From positions 1 through 13,434 of the forward strand of contig CABUEI010000051.1 of assembly GCA_902490585.1 (NCBI GenBank): DNA of 13,434 nt. Direction: 5' to 3'. The stretch comes from an uncultured Oscillospiraceae bacterium (lineage in GTDB: Bacteria > Bacillota > Clostridia > Oscillospirales > Ruminococcaceae). Numbering within the stretch: position 1 is the stretch's first letter; the number at the start of each line of letters is the position of its first letter. Below are positions 5,807 to 13,434 of the stretch, in pieces. The position numbers and the translations under genes were made by a program. The notes under the pieces were generated by a model, which was not told where the DNA came from, ran no database searches, and saw only the letters and a program-made list of their open reading frames with translations.

Positions 5807-7669
5807 TCAATAGATTTTCGGGAGGTTTCCGAGGGTGAGGGAATAGCTGCTTGAGTACATTTTCTTGATTACGGATTTTTCGGTGTACTTTTCGCTGTAG
5901 TTGCTTCCGCTTGAGGTGAACTCACCGCTCCATGTCATGAACCAGCCCCACAGAGCGTTTATGCTGACTGCGGAATCAATGTCAAAGATACAGCCGTTTT
6001 CTGTAAGAGCTGTAATCTTTGTCTTACTGCCGTAGCCTGTTGCCTGCTTGAAACGGCTCACCTGTGGGTCGTAGACGTGAGTACCGGGGTAGATATCTTC
6101 ACCCACTATGTCAACGTATTCGTCACCCGGGTACCAGTCTGCACTCTGACCGTTGTAAACCCAGATAAGATTGTTACAGCCGTAGGTGTTTGTGAGTTCA
6201 TTATAAAGGTATTTCCAAAGCTTTTTATAAGCATCGGGACCTTTTGCACCCCACCAGAACCAACCGCCTGACGCTTCATGCAGAGGTCGCCATATAACCG
6301 GTACGCCTGCATTTTCAAGACGCTTTAACTGTTTTGCGATTTCCTTTATGTCACGGTCGAGGAGCTTTTTACCGTTTGCGTCCTGTCCGTTCATGACTTT
6401 AGCTATGTCAAAGTTACTTTTTTCGGTGTAGAAGCCGCCCCACCAACCGTCAGAGCTGTTTGCGGTGCTGTTCAGGTATTCTGTGGGAGCGTTCCAGTGC
6501 CAGCAGAATGTTACGATGCCGCCCTTGTTTGCAAATTCGATTGCTTTTTCAACTGCGGAGGACGATGCACCGAGCACTGTTCTTGACGGAGTGTAATTCA
6601 TCATATCAAGTCCGAGCAGAGCAGGGTAATCACCTGTGAGGTTCTTTATGGCTTTGAACTCATTTCCGTTTATACCGCCGTCACACTGCTGACCTGTAAT
6701 AACGTATTTGCCGTAGCTGTCCTTTAAGAATTGATACATTTTCTTTGTATTTGAAGTGGCGTTCTTATTGACAAGAGAAGAGGTGACGTTATAGGTGCTG
6801 TTGCTTATCTTTTCACCCGTCTTTACGGTTATCTTGTCAAGCTCTATCCAACCCCAAGATGTTTTGACTGTGAGGGTGTGATTGCCTTTTTTGAGAGTAA
6901 CGGCACTTACTGTATAATCGGAGAACTTACCGTTTTTACTGCTGAAAGTACCGATTTTATTGCCGTCAGCGTAAAGGTCGTTTTCCTTATCGGAGCTTAT
7001 TCCCATTGAACGAATTACTATATCGTAAACCGCATCTGAGGGAACGGAAATGCTTATCTGACAGGAAGAGGTGCCTTTTTCAAACTTTCCGACCGCTTTG
7101 CCGCCAGATGCGTTGCTGTCTGAGATAACCGACATATCGGAAGAGAGCTTACCGTTTTCCGCTTCATATACTTTTGAGAATGACTGAGGTGCAGAGTCGG
7201 ACTGCTTTTTCGTTGTTGTGGTAGTAGTTGTAGCAGTGGGCTTTTTTGTGGTAGTTGTTGTGGTAGGTTTTTGGGTAGTGGTTGTCGGTTTGCTTGTTAC
7301 AGTTGTGCCGGTGTTGTTGCTTGCAGGCTTGCTTGTCGCAGTGCTTGCGGAACCGGTTTCTGCCTTGCTTGTTGCGGACGGCTGTGAGGTTCCTGAAGTT
7401 GAGGTGTCCTTGTTGTCTGAGCTGTTCTGCTTGTCCGAGTTGTCTGATGAGGAATTATCCTGTTTGTCGGAGCTTGTATTGTCGGAAGCATCGGAAGACA
7501 AACCGCTGTCGGAGGATGTTGTCAGTTCTTCTGAGCTGTTATCCTGTGAAACGGTTGAGGAGGATACTGTCGATGTATCGGTTGACACATTGCCGTTATC
7601 GGAACTGCAACCGCAGGCGGATATTATTACCGCCGCACACAGTATAAGAGAGATGATACGTTTTTTCAT
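5807..7669 (-). CDS. Lipid-anchored CBM35-GH26 glycoside hydrolase, probable beta-mannanase
   Basis: This 620-residue surface lipoprotein probably cleaves beta-1,4-mannan. A signal peptide (KKR, then a hydrophobic core) ends in the lipobox ISA-Cys19. Residues about 22-160 form a long Ser/Asp/Asn-rich then Thr/Pro/Lys-rich linker. About 165-285 is a CBM35-type module, starting VYEAENG and ending WGWIELDKITV, a fold that binds mannan, galactan or uronic acids. About 305-605 is the GH26 catalytic barrel, with WRPLHEASGGWFWWG (acid/base Glu465) and ALTENG (nucleophile Glu557). There is no dockerin, SLH domain or LPXTG motif, so anchoring is by lipid alone. AAGGA at 7684-7680 supports the start. 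The gene is divergent from the GH74 enzyme. Some GH26 enzymes act on other glycans, such as mixed-linkage glucan or xylan, so the exact substrate is an inference. Confidence 0.92.
   Translation of the reverse strand: MKKRIISLILCAAVIISACGCSSDNGNVSTDTSTVSSSTVSQDNSSEELTTSSDSGLSSDASDNTSSDKQDNSSSDNSDKQNSSDNKDTSTSGTSQPSATSKAETGSASTATSKPASNNTGTTVTSKPTTTTQKPTTTTTTKKPTATTTTTTTKKQSDSAPQSFSKVYEAENGKLSSDMSVISDSNASGGKAVGKFEKGTSSCQISISVPSDAVYDIVIRSMGISSDKENDLYADGNKIGTFSSKNGKFSDYTVSAVTLKKGNHTLTVKTSWGWIELDKITVKTGEKISNSTYNVTSSLVNKNATSNTKKMYQFLKDSYGKYVITGQQCDGGINGNEFKAIKNLTGDYPALLGLDMMNYTPSRTVLGASSSAVEKAIEFANKGGIVTFCWHWNAPTEYLNSTANSSDGWWGGFYTEKSNFDIAKVMNGQDANGKKLLDRDIKEIAKQLKRLENAGVPVIWRPLHEASGGWFWWGAKGPDAYKKLWKYLYNELTNTYGCNNLIWVYNGQSADWYPGDEYVDIVGEDIYPGTHVYDPQVSRFKQATGYGSKTKITALTENGCIFDIDSAVSINALWGWFMTWSGEFTSSGSNYSEKYTEKSVIKKMYSSSYSLTLGNLPKIY
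7204..7305 (-). repeat. Low-complexity Thr/Pro/Lys linker DNA
   Basis: This stretch encodes roughly residues 122-156 of the GH26 lipoprotein, mostly Thr runs broken by Lys-Pro or Lys-Lys (KPTTTTQKPTTTT). At DNA level it is a run of near-repeats of ACAACTACCAC on the minus strand. Such runs commonly change length by slippage; here the reading frame is intact. Confidence 0.85.
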
Positions 7670-7736
7670 TTTTCTTTTTCCTTTTTGCCTGCTGTGATAT
7701 GTAAGGTGGCAGGACTTTGTATTCGATTACAGATAG

Positions 7737-7765
7737 ATTATACTATAAAAAAGCGAAAAAGTCAC
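7737..7765 (-). promoter_or_regulatory. Promoter of the GH26 gene
   Basis: On the minus strand GTGACT (7765-7760) and TATAAT (7742-7737) have a 17-base spacer. The -10 is perfect; the -35 matches TTGACA at four of six bases, so help from an activator is possible. It predicts a leader of about 60 bases. Confidence 0.6.
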
Positions 7766-7832
7766 GTCCATATTTTTCTTGTTTCTTGTTCCGTTATTAT
7801 TACCAATAGAAAGGGAGCAGATTTATCAAATA

Positions 7833-7848
7833 TTCACAAAATAGTGAA
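7833..7848. promoter_or_regulatory. Inverted repeat upstream of the GH74 -35
   Basis: TTCAC (7833-7837), six bases, GTGAA (7844-7848); adding the flanking A and A gives no further pairing. It ends seven bases before the -35 at 7856, a position suited to an activator. The arms are short, so chance is possible. Confidence 0.35.
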
Positions 7849-7855
7849 ACAAGTC

Positions 7856-7884
7856 TTGCAAAATTAACCTAAATGGTGCATAAT
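7856..7884 (+). promoter_or_regulatory. Promoter of the GH74 gene
   Basis: TTGCAA (7856-7861) and CATAAT (7879-7884) are spaced by 17 bases, giving transcription from about 7890. This falls downstream of the in-frame ATG at 7873, which supports the later ATG at 7948 as the true start. Confidence 0.65.
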
Positions 7885-7889
7885 ACTTG

Positions 7890-7903
7890 TGTAAAGGTTT
7901 ACA
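7890..7903. promoter_or_regulatory. LacI/cre-like operator at the GH74 transcription start
   Basis: TGTAAAGGTTTACA has perfect six-base inverted arms around GG. It matches the catabolite-responsive element consensus TGNAANCGNTNNCA except for one base of the central CG. It overlaps the predicted +1, where a bound LacI/GalR-family repressor or CcpA would block transcription. LacI-family sites normally have a central CG, so GG is atypical. Confidence 0.6.
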
Positions 7904-7947
7904 TGAATATTAAGCAAAGAGTTTGCTTTATTAAGAAAGGAAAAGAA

Positions 7948-10191
7948 ATGAAGTACAGAAAAATAACGGCGGCTATACTTGCTGTTGCTACGGCTATATG
8001 TGCCGCAGGCTGTAACGGCGGAGATAACTCGGGTACGGGAGAGAGCACGGCATCGGGTAACACAGACAGCAGTATGACAAGTGATAACACAAGTACAGAC
8101 AACAATCAGGCTACGGCACAGTCACAGTTTACATTCAGCCAGGTAGCTATGGGCGGCGGCGGATTTGTAAGCGGTGTATTCGCAACAAGCGAAGAGGGCT
8201 TATATTATGCCCGTACAGACGTTGGCGGTGCTTATCGTTATAACAAGGATACGCAGAAGTGGGAGGCTCTCTCTTACGATGTAAGCGAGGAGGACAGAGG
8301 TCTTCTCGGTATAGACGGTCTTGCATACTCGGAAAAAGAGCCGAACAAGGTATATATGCTTGCGGGAACGGAGTATTTCAGCAACGGAAAGACCTGCCTT
8401 TTATACTCCGATGATTACGGCAAGACATGGAACCGCACCGAGCTTACCGATATGATAAAGGCACACGGCAACGGCATGGGAAGAGGTAACGGCGAGCGTA
8501 TCGCAGTTGACCCCAAGAACAGCGATATAATCTATATCGGCGGAAGAACCGGCGGTATGATAAAGTCAACTGACGGCGGTAAGACATTTACTGCGCTTGA
8601 TATGGGAACAAAGACTACCACATCAAACGGCAACGGTATATGCAGTATTATAATCGACCCCAAGTCCGGCGACGACAATGCCTGCACAACGATATATGCG
8701 GCAATTTCGAGAGTAAAGGAAGACAACCTTTATAAGTCAACCGATGGCGGCGCTACATGGAGCCCCGTAACGACTGCTCCCAAGGGTCTTTATACTCAGA
8801 GAATGAAGTATAACGGCGACGGAAAGATAGTTATAACCTATGCAAGCGCAGAGGGTCCGTGGAACAACAACAGAATATCCGGCGGTATAAGAGTGCTTAA
8901 CATGGCTGACGACACTTACACAGAGATTTCTCCGGCAAAGAAGTCATTCGGCGATGTGGTTATTGATCCTGCAAATCCCGACAGAATGGTAGCCTGCACA
9001 GAGAACATATATGTTGCACAGCCCAACGGCGCATACGGTGATGAATTCTACGTAACTACAGACGGTGGTAAGAACTGGACACTTCTCAACGACAAGATGA
9101 AGCTGACAGACGGCGGAGTGGCATGGCTTGCAACTACATCTATGCACTGGTGCAGTTCTATGGCGATAGATCCCAACAACACGAACAAGGTTATGGTGGT
9201 ATCCGGTAACGGTATATTCTCATGCGATAATATATGGGACGAAAGCCCTGAATTCTACTTCTTTGCAAAGGGTATTGAGGAAACTGTTCCTTACGATATA
9301 GTCAGCATACCCGGCGGTAAGCTTGTGAGCGTTATCGGCGACTATGACGGCTTTGTACAGGACACAGCCGAGGAATACGGTATGGTATATAATACTACAG
9401 CAGGCTCTATGTCGGGTCTTGCGGTAGCGGCAAAGGCAACAGATACCTGGGTAAAGTGCGGCGGTGACGAAGAAAAGGCTGGATTCTGGTACACACTTGA
9501 CGGCGGTAATGAATGGGTCAACGTGACAACTTCTCCCCTTGAAAGCGGTAAGATCGCATATAACGGCTATGTAGCAGTTTCGGCTGACGGTAAGCGATTC
9601 TTCTGGGCACCCGGAAACGACAGCAACATCTATTACACGGACGACCTCGGCAAGACATGGACAAAGAGCGAGGGTGGAATAGGAACAAAGAAGATAATCT
9701 GTGATCCCGTAAATCCCGACTATGTATATGCCGCAAGCGGCGGTGCATTCTTCTACAGCGAGGACGGCGGTAAGACATTTACCCAGAATATGACTACATC
9801 AGTATTCACATCGGTTCGCCCTGTTGTTGCACCCGGCAAGGAGGGCGTTGTATATCTTCCCTCAATGGGACTTCAGGTATCTACAGATCACGGCAAGACA
9901 TTCACAAGAATGGATTCATTAGCCACTTGTATGGCGGTGGGGCTTGGCAAGGGCAAGACGGACAGCGATCCTTATACGATATTCGTATGGGGCAAGCCTA
10001 CAAATGACGATCCGATAGGTCTTTACTGGTCTGAGGACGAGGGTAAGACATGGAGCAGGGTAAACGATGACGAACATCAGTTCGGCGGACCCGGCAACGG
10101 ATATTTTGTTGTAGGTGATATGAACACATACGGCAGAGTTTATATGAGCACTGTAGGTCTTGGTATTGTGTACGGAGATCTTGTACAGTAA
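7948..10191 (+). CDS. Lipid-anchored GH74 glycoside hydrolase, probable xyloglucanase
   Basis: This 747-residue surface lipoprotein probably cuts the beta-1,4-glucan backbone of xyloglucan. The start at 7948 is chosen because GAAAGGA (7935-7941) precedes it and MKYRK begins a signal peptide ending AAG-Cys22; the earlier in-frame ATG at 7873 lies before the predicted transcription start. A short Ser/Thr/Asn linker follows (about 23-60), then two tandem beta-propellers characteristic of GH74. Nine Asp-box motifs (S/T-x-D-x-G-x-T-W/F type, for example SDDYGKTW and STDGGKTF) are spread along the protein. Likely catalytic Asp residues are Asp91 in ARTDVGG and Asp547 in SADGKRFFW, by alignment in memory with characterised GH74 enzymes. 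It ends with GRVYMSTVGLGIVYGD, a typical GH74 terminus. No CBM or dockerin is present. The gene is monocistronic and divergent from the GH26 gene. Confidence 0.94.
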   Translation: MKYRKITAAILAVATAICAAGCNGGDNSGTGESTASGNTDSSMTSDNTSTDNNQATAQSQFTFSQVAMGGGGFVSGVFATSEEGLYYARTDVGGAYRYNKDTQKWEALSYDVSEEDRGLLGIDGLAYSEKEPNKVYMLAGTEYFSNGKTCLLYSDDYGKTWNRTELTDMIKAHGNGMGRGNGERIAVDPKNSDIIYIGGRTGGMIKSTDGGKTFTALDMGTKTTTSNGNGICSIIIDPKSGDDNACTTIYAAISRVKEDNLYKSTDGGATWSPVTTAPKGLYTQRMKYNGDGKIVITYASAEGPWNNNRISGGIRVLNMADDTYTEISPAKKSFGDVVIDPANPDRMVACTENIYVAQPNGAYGDEFYVTTDGGKNWTLLNDKMKLTDGGVAWLATTSMHWCSSMAIDPNNTNKVMVVSGNGIFSCDNIWDESPEFYFFAKGIEETVPYDIVSIPGGKLVSVIGDYDGFVQDTAEEYGMVYNTTAGSMSGLAVAAKATDTWVKCGGDEEKAGFWYTLDGGNEWVNVTTSPLESGKIAYNGYVAVSADGKRFFWAPGNDSNIYYTDDLGKTWTKSEGGIGTKKIICDPVNPDYVYAASGGAFFYSEDGGKTFTQNMTTSVFTSVRPVVAPGKEGVVYLPSMGLQVSTDHGKTFTRMDSLATCMAVGLGKGKTDSDPYTIFVWGKPTNDDPIGLYWSEDEGKTWSRVNDDEHQFGGPGNGYFVVGDMNTYGRVYMSTVGLGIVYGDLVQ

Positions 10192-10212
10192 GCAGTTATA
10201 ACGGAATATGAT

Positions 10213-10246
10213 AAAGCGGAGCAGGTGAGAGCCAGCTCCGCTTTTT
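10213..10246. terminator. Terminator shared by the GH74 gene and ppk1
   Basis: AAAGCGGAGC (10213-10222) pairs with GCTCCGCTTT (10235-10244), with two more GG/CC pairs inside the loop, then TTTTT (10242-10246). It lies 22 bases after the GH74 stop and 11 bases beyond the ppk1 stop on the other strand; A-rich and T-rich flanks on both sides suit two-way use. Confidence 0.9.
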
Positions 10247-10256
10247 ATATTATGAT

Positions 10257-12386
10257 TTATTTATTTGCAAACCACGCTTTGATTTTTGCAAAGATGGATT
10301 TTCTCGGCTCTTTATAGAGCTTCTGTGCCTGCTCGGCTTCTTCGTAGGCACGGTCATAGAACAGCTTGTGCACTTCGATGCGTTCTTCACCCGGCATTGC
10401 CTTTTTATGACGGTAAATGCCGTCACTGCCCTGTACACGAGCCTTGACATTATCTTTCAGCATTGTGTCGAATATATCCACGACCTTATCTGAAATTACC
10501 TTGTCTTTGAGCGGTACGGCAACTTCTACACGGCGCTCGGTATTTCTTGTCATGAAGTCGGCAGATGAAATATAAACCTTTCTGCGTTCGCCTCTGCCGA
10601 ATATATAGATACGGCTGTGCTCAAGGAAACGTCCGACAATTGAAATTACCGATATGTTTTCGGTATAGCCGGGTACGCCTGCGATAAGGCAACAGATACC
10701 TCTGATTACAAGTTCGACTTTTACGCCGTGACAGCTTGCTTCTATCAGCTTGTCTATAATATCCTTGTCGGTGAGGGAGTTCATTTTAAGACCGATGTAA
10801 CCGTCGTTTCCGTAGGTTATCTCGTTGTCGATCATCTCCACTATGCGTGATTTCAGACACTTCGGAGCAACAAGGAGCGTGGTACTGCTTTCAACCGTTG
10901 TACCGAGTGACAGTGCGTTGAACACGGTGCTTGCGTCAGCACCGATATCCTTATCCGAGGTCATCAGCGTAAGGTCGGTATAAAGACGGGAGGTTTTCTC
11001 ATTGTAGTTGCCTGTGCCTATCTGGGTGTAATATTTGATATTGCTTCCTTGTCTGCGTGTTATCAGCAACAGCTTTGAGTGGACTTTCAGAGCGTCAAGA
11101 CCGTAAATTATCTTTACGCCTGCTTCTTCCATTTTCTTACTCCAGCCTATGTTGTTTTCTTCGTCAAATCTTGCACGCAGTTCTACAAGAGCCATTACCT
11201 GTTTGCCGTTCTCTGCGGCTCTTATGAGTGCGCTTACGATCTCACTGTTTCTCGCAACACGGTAAAGGGTTATCTTGATAGAAGAAACGTAAGGGTCGTC
11301 AGCCGCTTCGTCAAGCAGACGCAGAAAATTCTTGAACTTGTTGTAAGGGTAGGAGAGAAGTATGTCATGCTGGGACAACTGGGTGAACATACTTTCGTAA
11401 GGGTTCACCATGATTGAATTCTGCGGCGAAACGTGGTAGTAGAACAAATCGGTTCTGTTTTCAAGTTTTTCTTCAAGAGCCGACATGAAGCCGAAATCGA
11501 GCGGGCAACTCTGCATATAGGAGAAACTGTCGGACAGCTCGAGATATTCAAGCATACGCTTTACAAGCTCGGGGGACGCATCGTAAGAGAACTCAGCTCT
11601 TACGGGCATGAGCTTCTTTCTCTTGCGGCAAAGCTCTTCCATTACGTTTCTGAAATCCATGTCGTGATCGTAAAGTGCCTCGTTTGCATCAATGTCGGCG
11701 TTACGGGTGACACGCATTATACAGCGGTTTTCAACATAGAAATTCGGAAACAGCATATCAATATAGTGCAGGATAACATCTTCTGCAAGAACATATCTTA
11801 TCTTCTGACCCGGCAGGAAAATCACACGGGGAAAGTCCTTGTCACATTCTGCGCTCATTATGCCGACAAGCTGTTTTTTCTTTTCTTCATTCTTGCTTTT
11901 GAGCAGAGTGCCGATATAGATCGCTCTGTTCTTTAAAAACGGGAACGGGTGGTTTTTATCAATAATACCGGGGGAGAGCAGAGGGAGAATTTCTCTTTCA
12001 AAGTACAGTCTTAAAAAGAGTTTGTCGTCACCTTTGAGGTCGGCAGGCTTTTTAAGCTCGGCGTATTCACTGAGCTTTGCTGTGACTTCAGAAAAGGCAC
12101 AGTCCTTGACGTACAGCAGATCTCTTACTCTGCGTGCAATTTCTTTAAGCTGTCTTGCGGCGGTCATGCCTGTCTTGTTTTCACACTTTTTAGGCTCGAC
12201 TAAATCCTGGTCGTACAGTGAGCCGACACGCACCATGAAAAATTCGTCAAGGTTGCTTGTGAATATTGATATAAATCTCATTCGCTCGAAGAGCGGAACG
12301 TTTACGTCCTGTGCTTCTTCAAGAACACGCTGATTGAATTTCAACCAGGATAATTCTCGGTTGTCGTATACATTGCTGTCAGTCAT
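10257..12386 (-). CDS. ppk1: Polyphosphate kinase 1
   Basis: This 709-residue Ppk1 reversibly transfers the ATP gamma-phosphate onto inorganic polyphosphate. The length is typical of the family (about 690-720). It opens with the standard N-terminal domain (NRELSWLKFNQRVLEEA, residues 8-24), then the head domain, then two phospholipase D-like catalytic domains. His436 in KVHSKLL matches the autophosphorylated His435 of the E. coli enzyme, and His590 in RFLEHSRIYIF matches the second essential His592. YTQIGTGNYNEKTSRLYTD and SADFMTRNTERRVE are further conserved blocks. The start at 12386 follows AGAGG (about 12399-12395). It lies downstream of pyrG on the same strand, but a hairpin terminator separates them, so it is probably transcribed on its own. 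No exopolyphosphatase gene is adjacent. Confidence 0.97.
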   Translation of the reverse strand: MTDSNVYDNRELSWLKFNQRVLEEAQDVNVPLFERMRFISIFTSNLDEFFMVRVGSLYDQDLVEPKKCENKTGMTAARQLKEIARRVRDLLYVKDCAFSEVTAKLSEYAELKKPADLKGDDKLFLRLYFEREILPLLSPGIIDKNHPFPFLKNRAIYIGTLLKSKNEEKKKQLVGIMSAECDKDFPRVIFLPGQKIRYVLAEDVILHYIDMLFPNFYVENRCIMRVTRNADIDANEALYDHDMDFRNVMEELCRKRKKLMPVRAEFSYDASPELVKRMLEYLELSDSFSYMQSCPLDFGFMSALEEKLENRTDLFYYHVSPQNSIMVNPYESMFTQLSQHDILLSYPYNKFKNFLRLLDEAADDPYVSSIKITLYRVARNSEIVSALIRAAENGKQVMALVELRARFDEENNIGWSKKMEEAGVKIIYGLDALKVHSKLLLITRRQGSNIKYYTQIGTGNYNEKTSRLYTDLTLMTSDKDIGADASTVFNALSLGTTVESSTTLLVAPKCLKSRIVEMIDNEITYGNDGYIGLKMNSLTDKDIIDKLIEASCHGVKVELVIRGICCLIAGVPGYTENISVISIVGRFLEHSRIYIFGRGERRKVYISSADFMTRNTERRVEVAVPLKDKVISDKVVDIFDTMLKDNVKARVQGSDGIYRHKKAMPGEERIEVHKLFYDRAYEEAEQAQKLYKEPRKSIFAKIKAWFANK

Positions 12387-12405
12387 AATTACCTCTTTTA
12401 CTGTA

Positions 12406-12427
12406 AAGGGAGTGTAAACTTTCCCTT
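12406..12427. promoter_or_regulatory. Inverted repeat in the ppk1 leader or promoter
   Basis: AAGGGA (12406-12411) and TCCCTT (12422-12427) are perfect inverted arms ten bases apart. On the minus strand the same stretch holds two TTTACA copies (12418-12413 and 12406-12401), 12 bases apart. It lies 20-41 bases upstream of the ppk1 ATG. I could not place a convincing -35/-10 pair here. It may be an operator or a weak RNA hairpin. Confidence 0.35.
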
Positions 12428-12436
12428 AATATGAAT

Positions 12437-12464
12437 ATAACCGCCCGCTTTCACGGGCAGTTAT
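12437..12464 (-). terminator. Terminator of pyrG
   Basis: Read on the minus strand, ATAACTGCCCG (12464-12454) pairs with CGGGCGGTTAT (12447-12437) over 11 positions with one U-G pair, loop of six bases. The U-tract is weak (ATATTCATATT), but the GC-rich stem starts 12 bases after the pyrG stop. The U-G pair becomes a C-A mismatch on the other strand, showing the hairpin is oriented for pyrG. Confidence 0.75.
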
Positions 12465-12475
12465 TTTGCATTTCT

Positions 12476-13434
12476 TTACTTGTTTGCCTGTTCAAGCGAC
12501 GCTCTTATAAAGTCCTTGAATAAGGGGTGGGCTCTGTTGGGACGTGACTTGAACTCGGGGTGGAACTGAACTGCCACGAACCAGGGGTGAACATCTCTTG
12601 GAAGTTCAACTATTTCAACAAGCTTGCCGTCGGGTGACTGACCTGCGATAACAAGACCGCTTTCGGTAAGCTGTTTACGGAACACGTTGTTGAATTCGTA
12701 ACGGTGGCGGTGTCTTTCGTAGATAAGCTCATCGCCGTAAACCTCACGGGAGATCGTGCCTGCTTCAAGCTTGCAGGGATATAAGCCAAGACGCATTGTA
12801 CCGCCCATGTCAACGTCCTTCTGGTCGGGCATAAGGTCGATAACGTTCTGATTGCCTTCTTTGAACTCACTTGAATTAGCTTCTGTAAGACCTGCAACGT
12901 GACGTGCAAACTCGATTGTTGCCATGTGCATACCGAGGCAAAGTCCGAGGTATGGCTTCTTGTGTTCTCTTGCGTAACGTACAGCCTCGATCTTACCCTC
13001 GATACCTCTGTCACCGAAACCGCCGGGAACTAAGATACCGTCACAGTCGTGGAGAAGTTCGTCCGCTGTTTCGGGAGTAACTTCTTCTGAGTTGATAAGC
13101 TTTATTTCAACGTGTGATTCGTTTTCAAAACCTGCGTGACGCAGAGATTCCATTACTGAAAGGTATGCGTCGGGGAGAGCAACGTACTTGCCGACAAGAC
13201 CGATAACGGTGTTCTTTGTGGCGTTGTACTGGCGCTGAACCATGTCTTCCCATTCCTTTAAATCGGGAACACGGGGGTCAAGTCCGAGGTGTTCACAGAC
13301 AACCTTTGCAAGACCTTCCTTCTCGAGCATAAGGGGAACTTCGTAAAGTGAAGGAGCTGTGAGGTTCTGGATAACGTCCTGCTTACGAACGTTACAGAAG
13401 CTTGCTATCTTCTCTGTCATATCCTGGGGGATTT
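12476..13434 (-). CDS. pyrG: CTP synthase, C-terminal part (cut by window edge)
   Basis: CTP synthase makes CTP from UTP, ATP and glutamine, the last step of pyrimidine nucleotide synthesis. About 319 codons are visible of an expected 535 or so. The frame continues past the right edge as IPQDMTEKIASFCNV, so the ATG at 13420 is internal. The visible part starts near the end of the synthetase domain (FCNVRKQDVIQNLTAPSLYEVPLML, then KYVALPDAYLSVMESLRHAG). It then covers the class I glutamine amidotransferase domain: GGFGDRG, the nucleophilic Cys in GLCLGMH (codon 12940-12938), and the catalytic His-Glu pair in VQFHPEF. The GTP-sensing region LYPCKLEAGT and the HRHRYEFNN block are intact. It ends EQANK, the normal end of the family. 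Confidence 0.98.
   Translation of the reverse strand, partial: IPQDMTEKIASFCNVRKQDVIQNLTAPSLYEVPLMLEKEGLAKVVCEHLGLDPRVPDLKEWEDMVQRQYNATKNTVIGLVGKYVALPDAYLSVMESLRHAGFENESHVEIKLINSEEVTPETADELLHDCDGILVPGGFGDRGIEGKIEAVRYAREHKKPYLGLCLGMHMATIEFARHVAGLTEANSSEFKEGNQNVIDLMPDQKDVDMGGTMRLGLYPCKLEAGTISREVYGDELIYERHRHRYEFNNVFRKQLTESGLVIAGQSPDGKLVEIVELPRDVHPWFVAVQFHPEFKSRPNRAHPLFKDFIRASLEQANK

Noticed and set aside
7218..7697. A 159-codon valine-rich reading frame opposite the GH26 linker
   Set aside because: It is an artefact of the repetitive Thr/Ser codons on the other strand, which read as Val/Leu codons; it has no independent signal for translation.
7685..7867. A 60-codon plus-strand reading frame in the GH26-GH74 intergenic region
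   Set aside because: It overlaps the GH26 promoter and the GH74 -35, has no Shine-Dalgarno, and encodes no recognisable protein.
7873..7947. Upstream in-frame ATG giving a 772-residue GH74 protein
   Set aside because: It lies before the predicted transcription start and would bury the signal peptide 25 residues inside the protein. The ATG at 7948 has a good Shine-Dalgarno and opens directly into a lipoprotein signal.
11433..11936. A 167-codon reading frame antisense to ppk1
   Set aside because: It is fully covered by conserved ppk1 sequence and resembles no known family.

Overview
The window looks like ordinary chromosome from a low-to-moderate GC Gram-positive anaerobe of the Clostridia. 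My best guess is a Ruminococcus-like gut or rumen fibre degrader. The support is AGGAGG-type ribosome binding sites, near-consensus sigma-A promoters, a textbook CIRCE element, and two lipid-anchored hemicellulases with Ser/Thr-rich linkers. The genus is an inference; no rRNA or other strong taxonomic marker is present.

Layout. (1) Positions 1-1546, plus strand: the 3' part of a gene for a very acidic protein whose N-terminal part is built from 50-residue repeats; two consecutive copies share 96 identical bases and the array runs off the left edge. (2) 1613-2258: a single-gene unit for a four-helix DUF2798-type membrane protein, with its own promoter and a terminator shared with the convergent unit. 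(3) 2313-3604, minus strand: a MarR-type regulator followed, with a one-base overlap, by a TauE/SafE (TSUP) family exporter that is split in two by a -1 frameshift. A perfect TTGACA-N17-TATAAT promoter drives this unit and is buried in nested inverted repeats, most simply read as the MarR autoregulatory operator. (4) 3674-5795: htpG (bacterial Hsp90), with a perfect CIRCE element at the predicted transcription start, implying HrcA control, and a strong terminator. (5) 5807-10191: two divergent secreted lipoprotein glycoside hydrolases, a CBM35-GH26 enzyme (probable beta-mannanase) on the minus strand and a GH74 enzyme (probable xyloglucanase) on the plus strand. Their 278-bp intergenic region holds both promoters and a LacI/cre-like palindrome at the GH74 transcription start. 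(6) 10257-12386, minus strand: polyphosphate kinase ppk1. (7) 12476 to the right edge, minus strand: the C-terminal part of CTP synthase (pyrG), ended by its own terminator before ppk1.

How the parts fit. The GH26/GH74 pair would attack the two major non-xylan hemicelluloses, mannan and xyloglucan, at the cell surface. The other genes are stress and housekeeping functions (HtpG, Ppk1, PyrG) or a small regulated efflux unit. I see no mobile element, CRISPR array, tRNA, rRNA, riboswitch or phage gene. I do not see a clearly new multi-gene system. The best leads are the regulatory sites (CIRCE on htpG, the LacI-like site on the xyloglucanase gene, the nested MarR operator), the split exporter and the recently duplicated acidic repeat protein.
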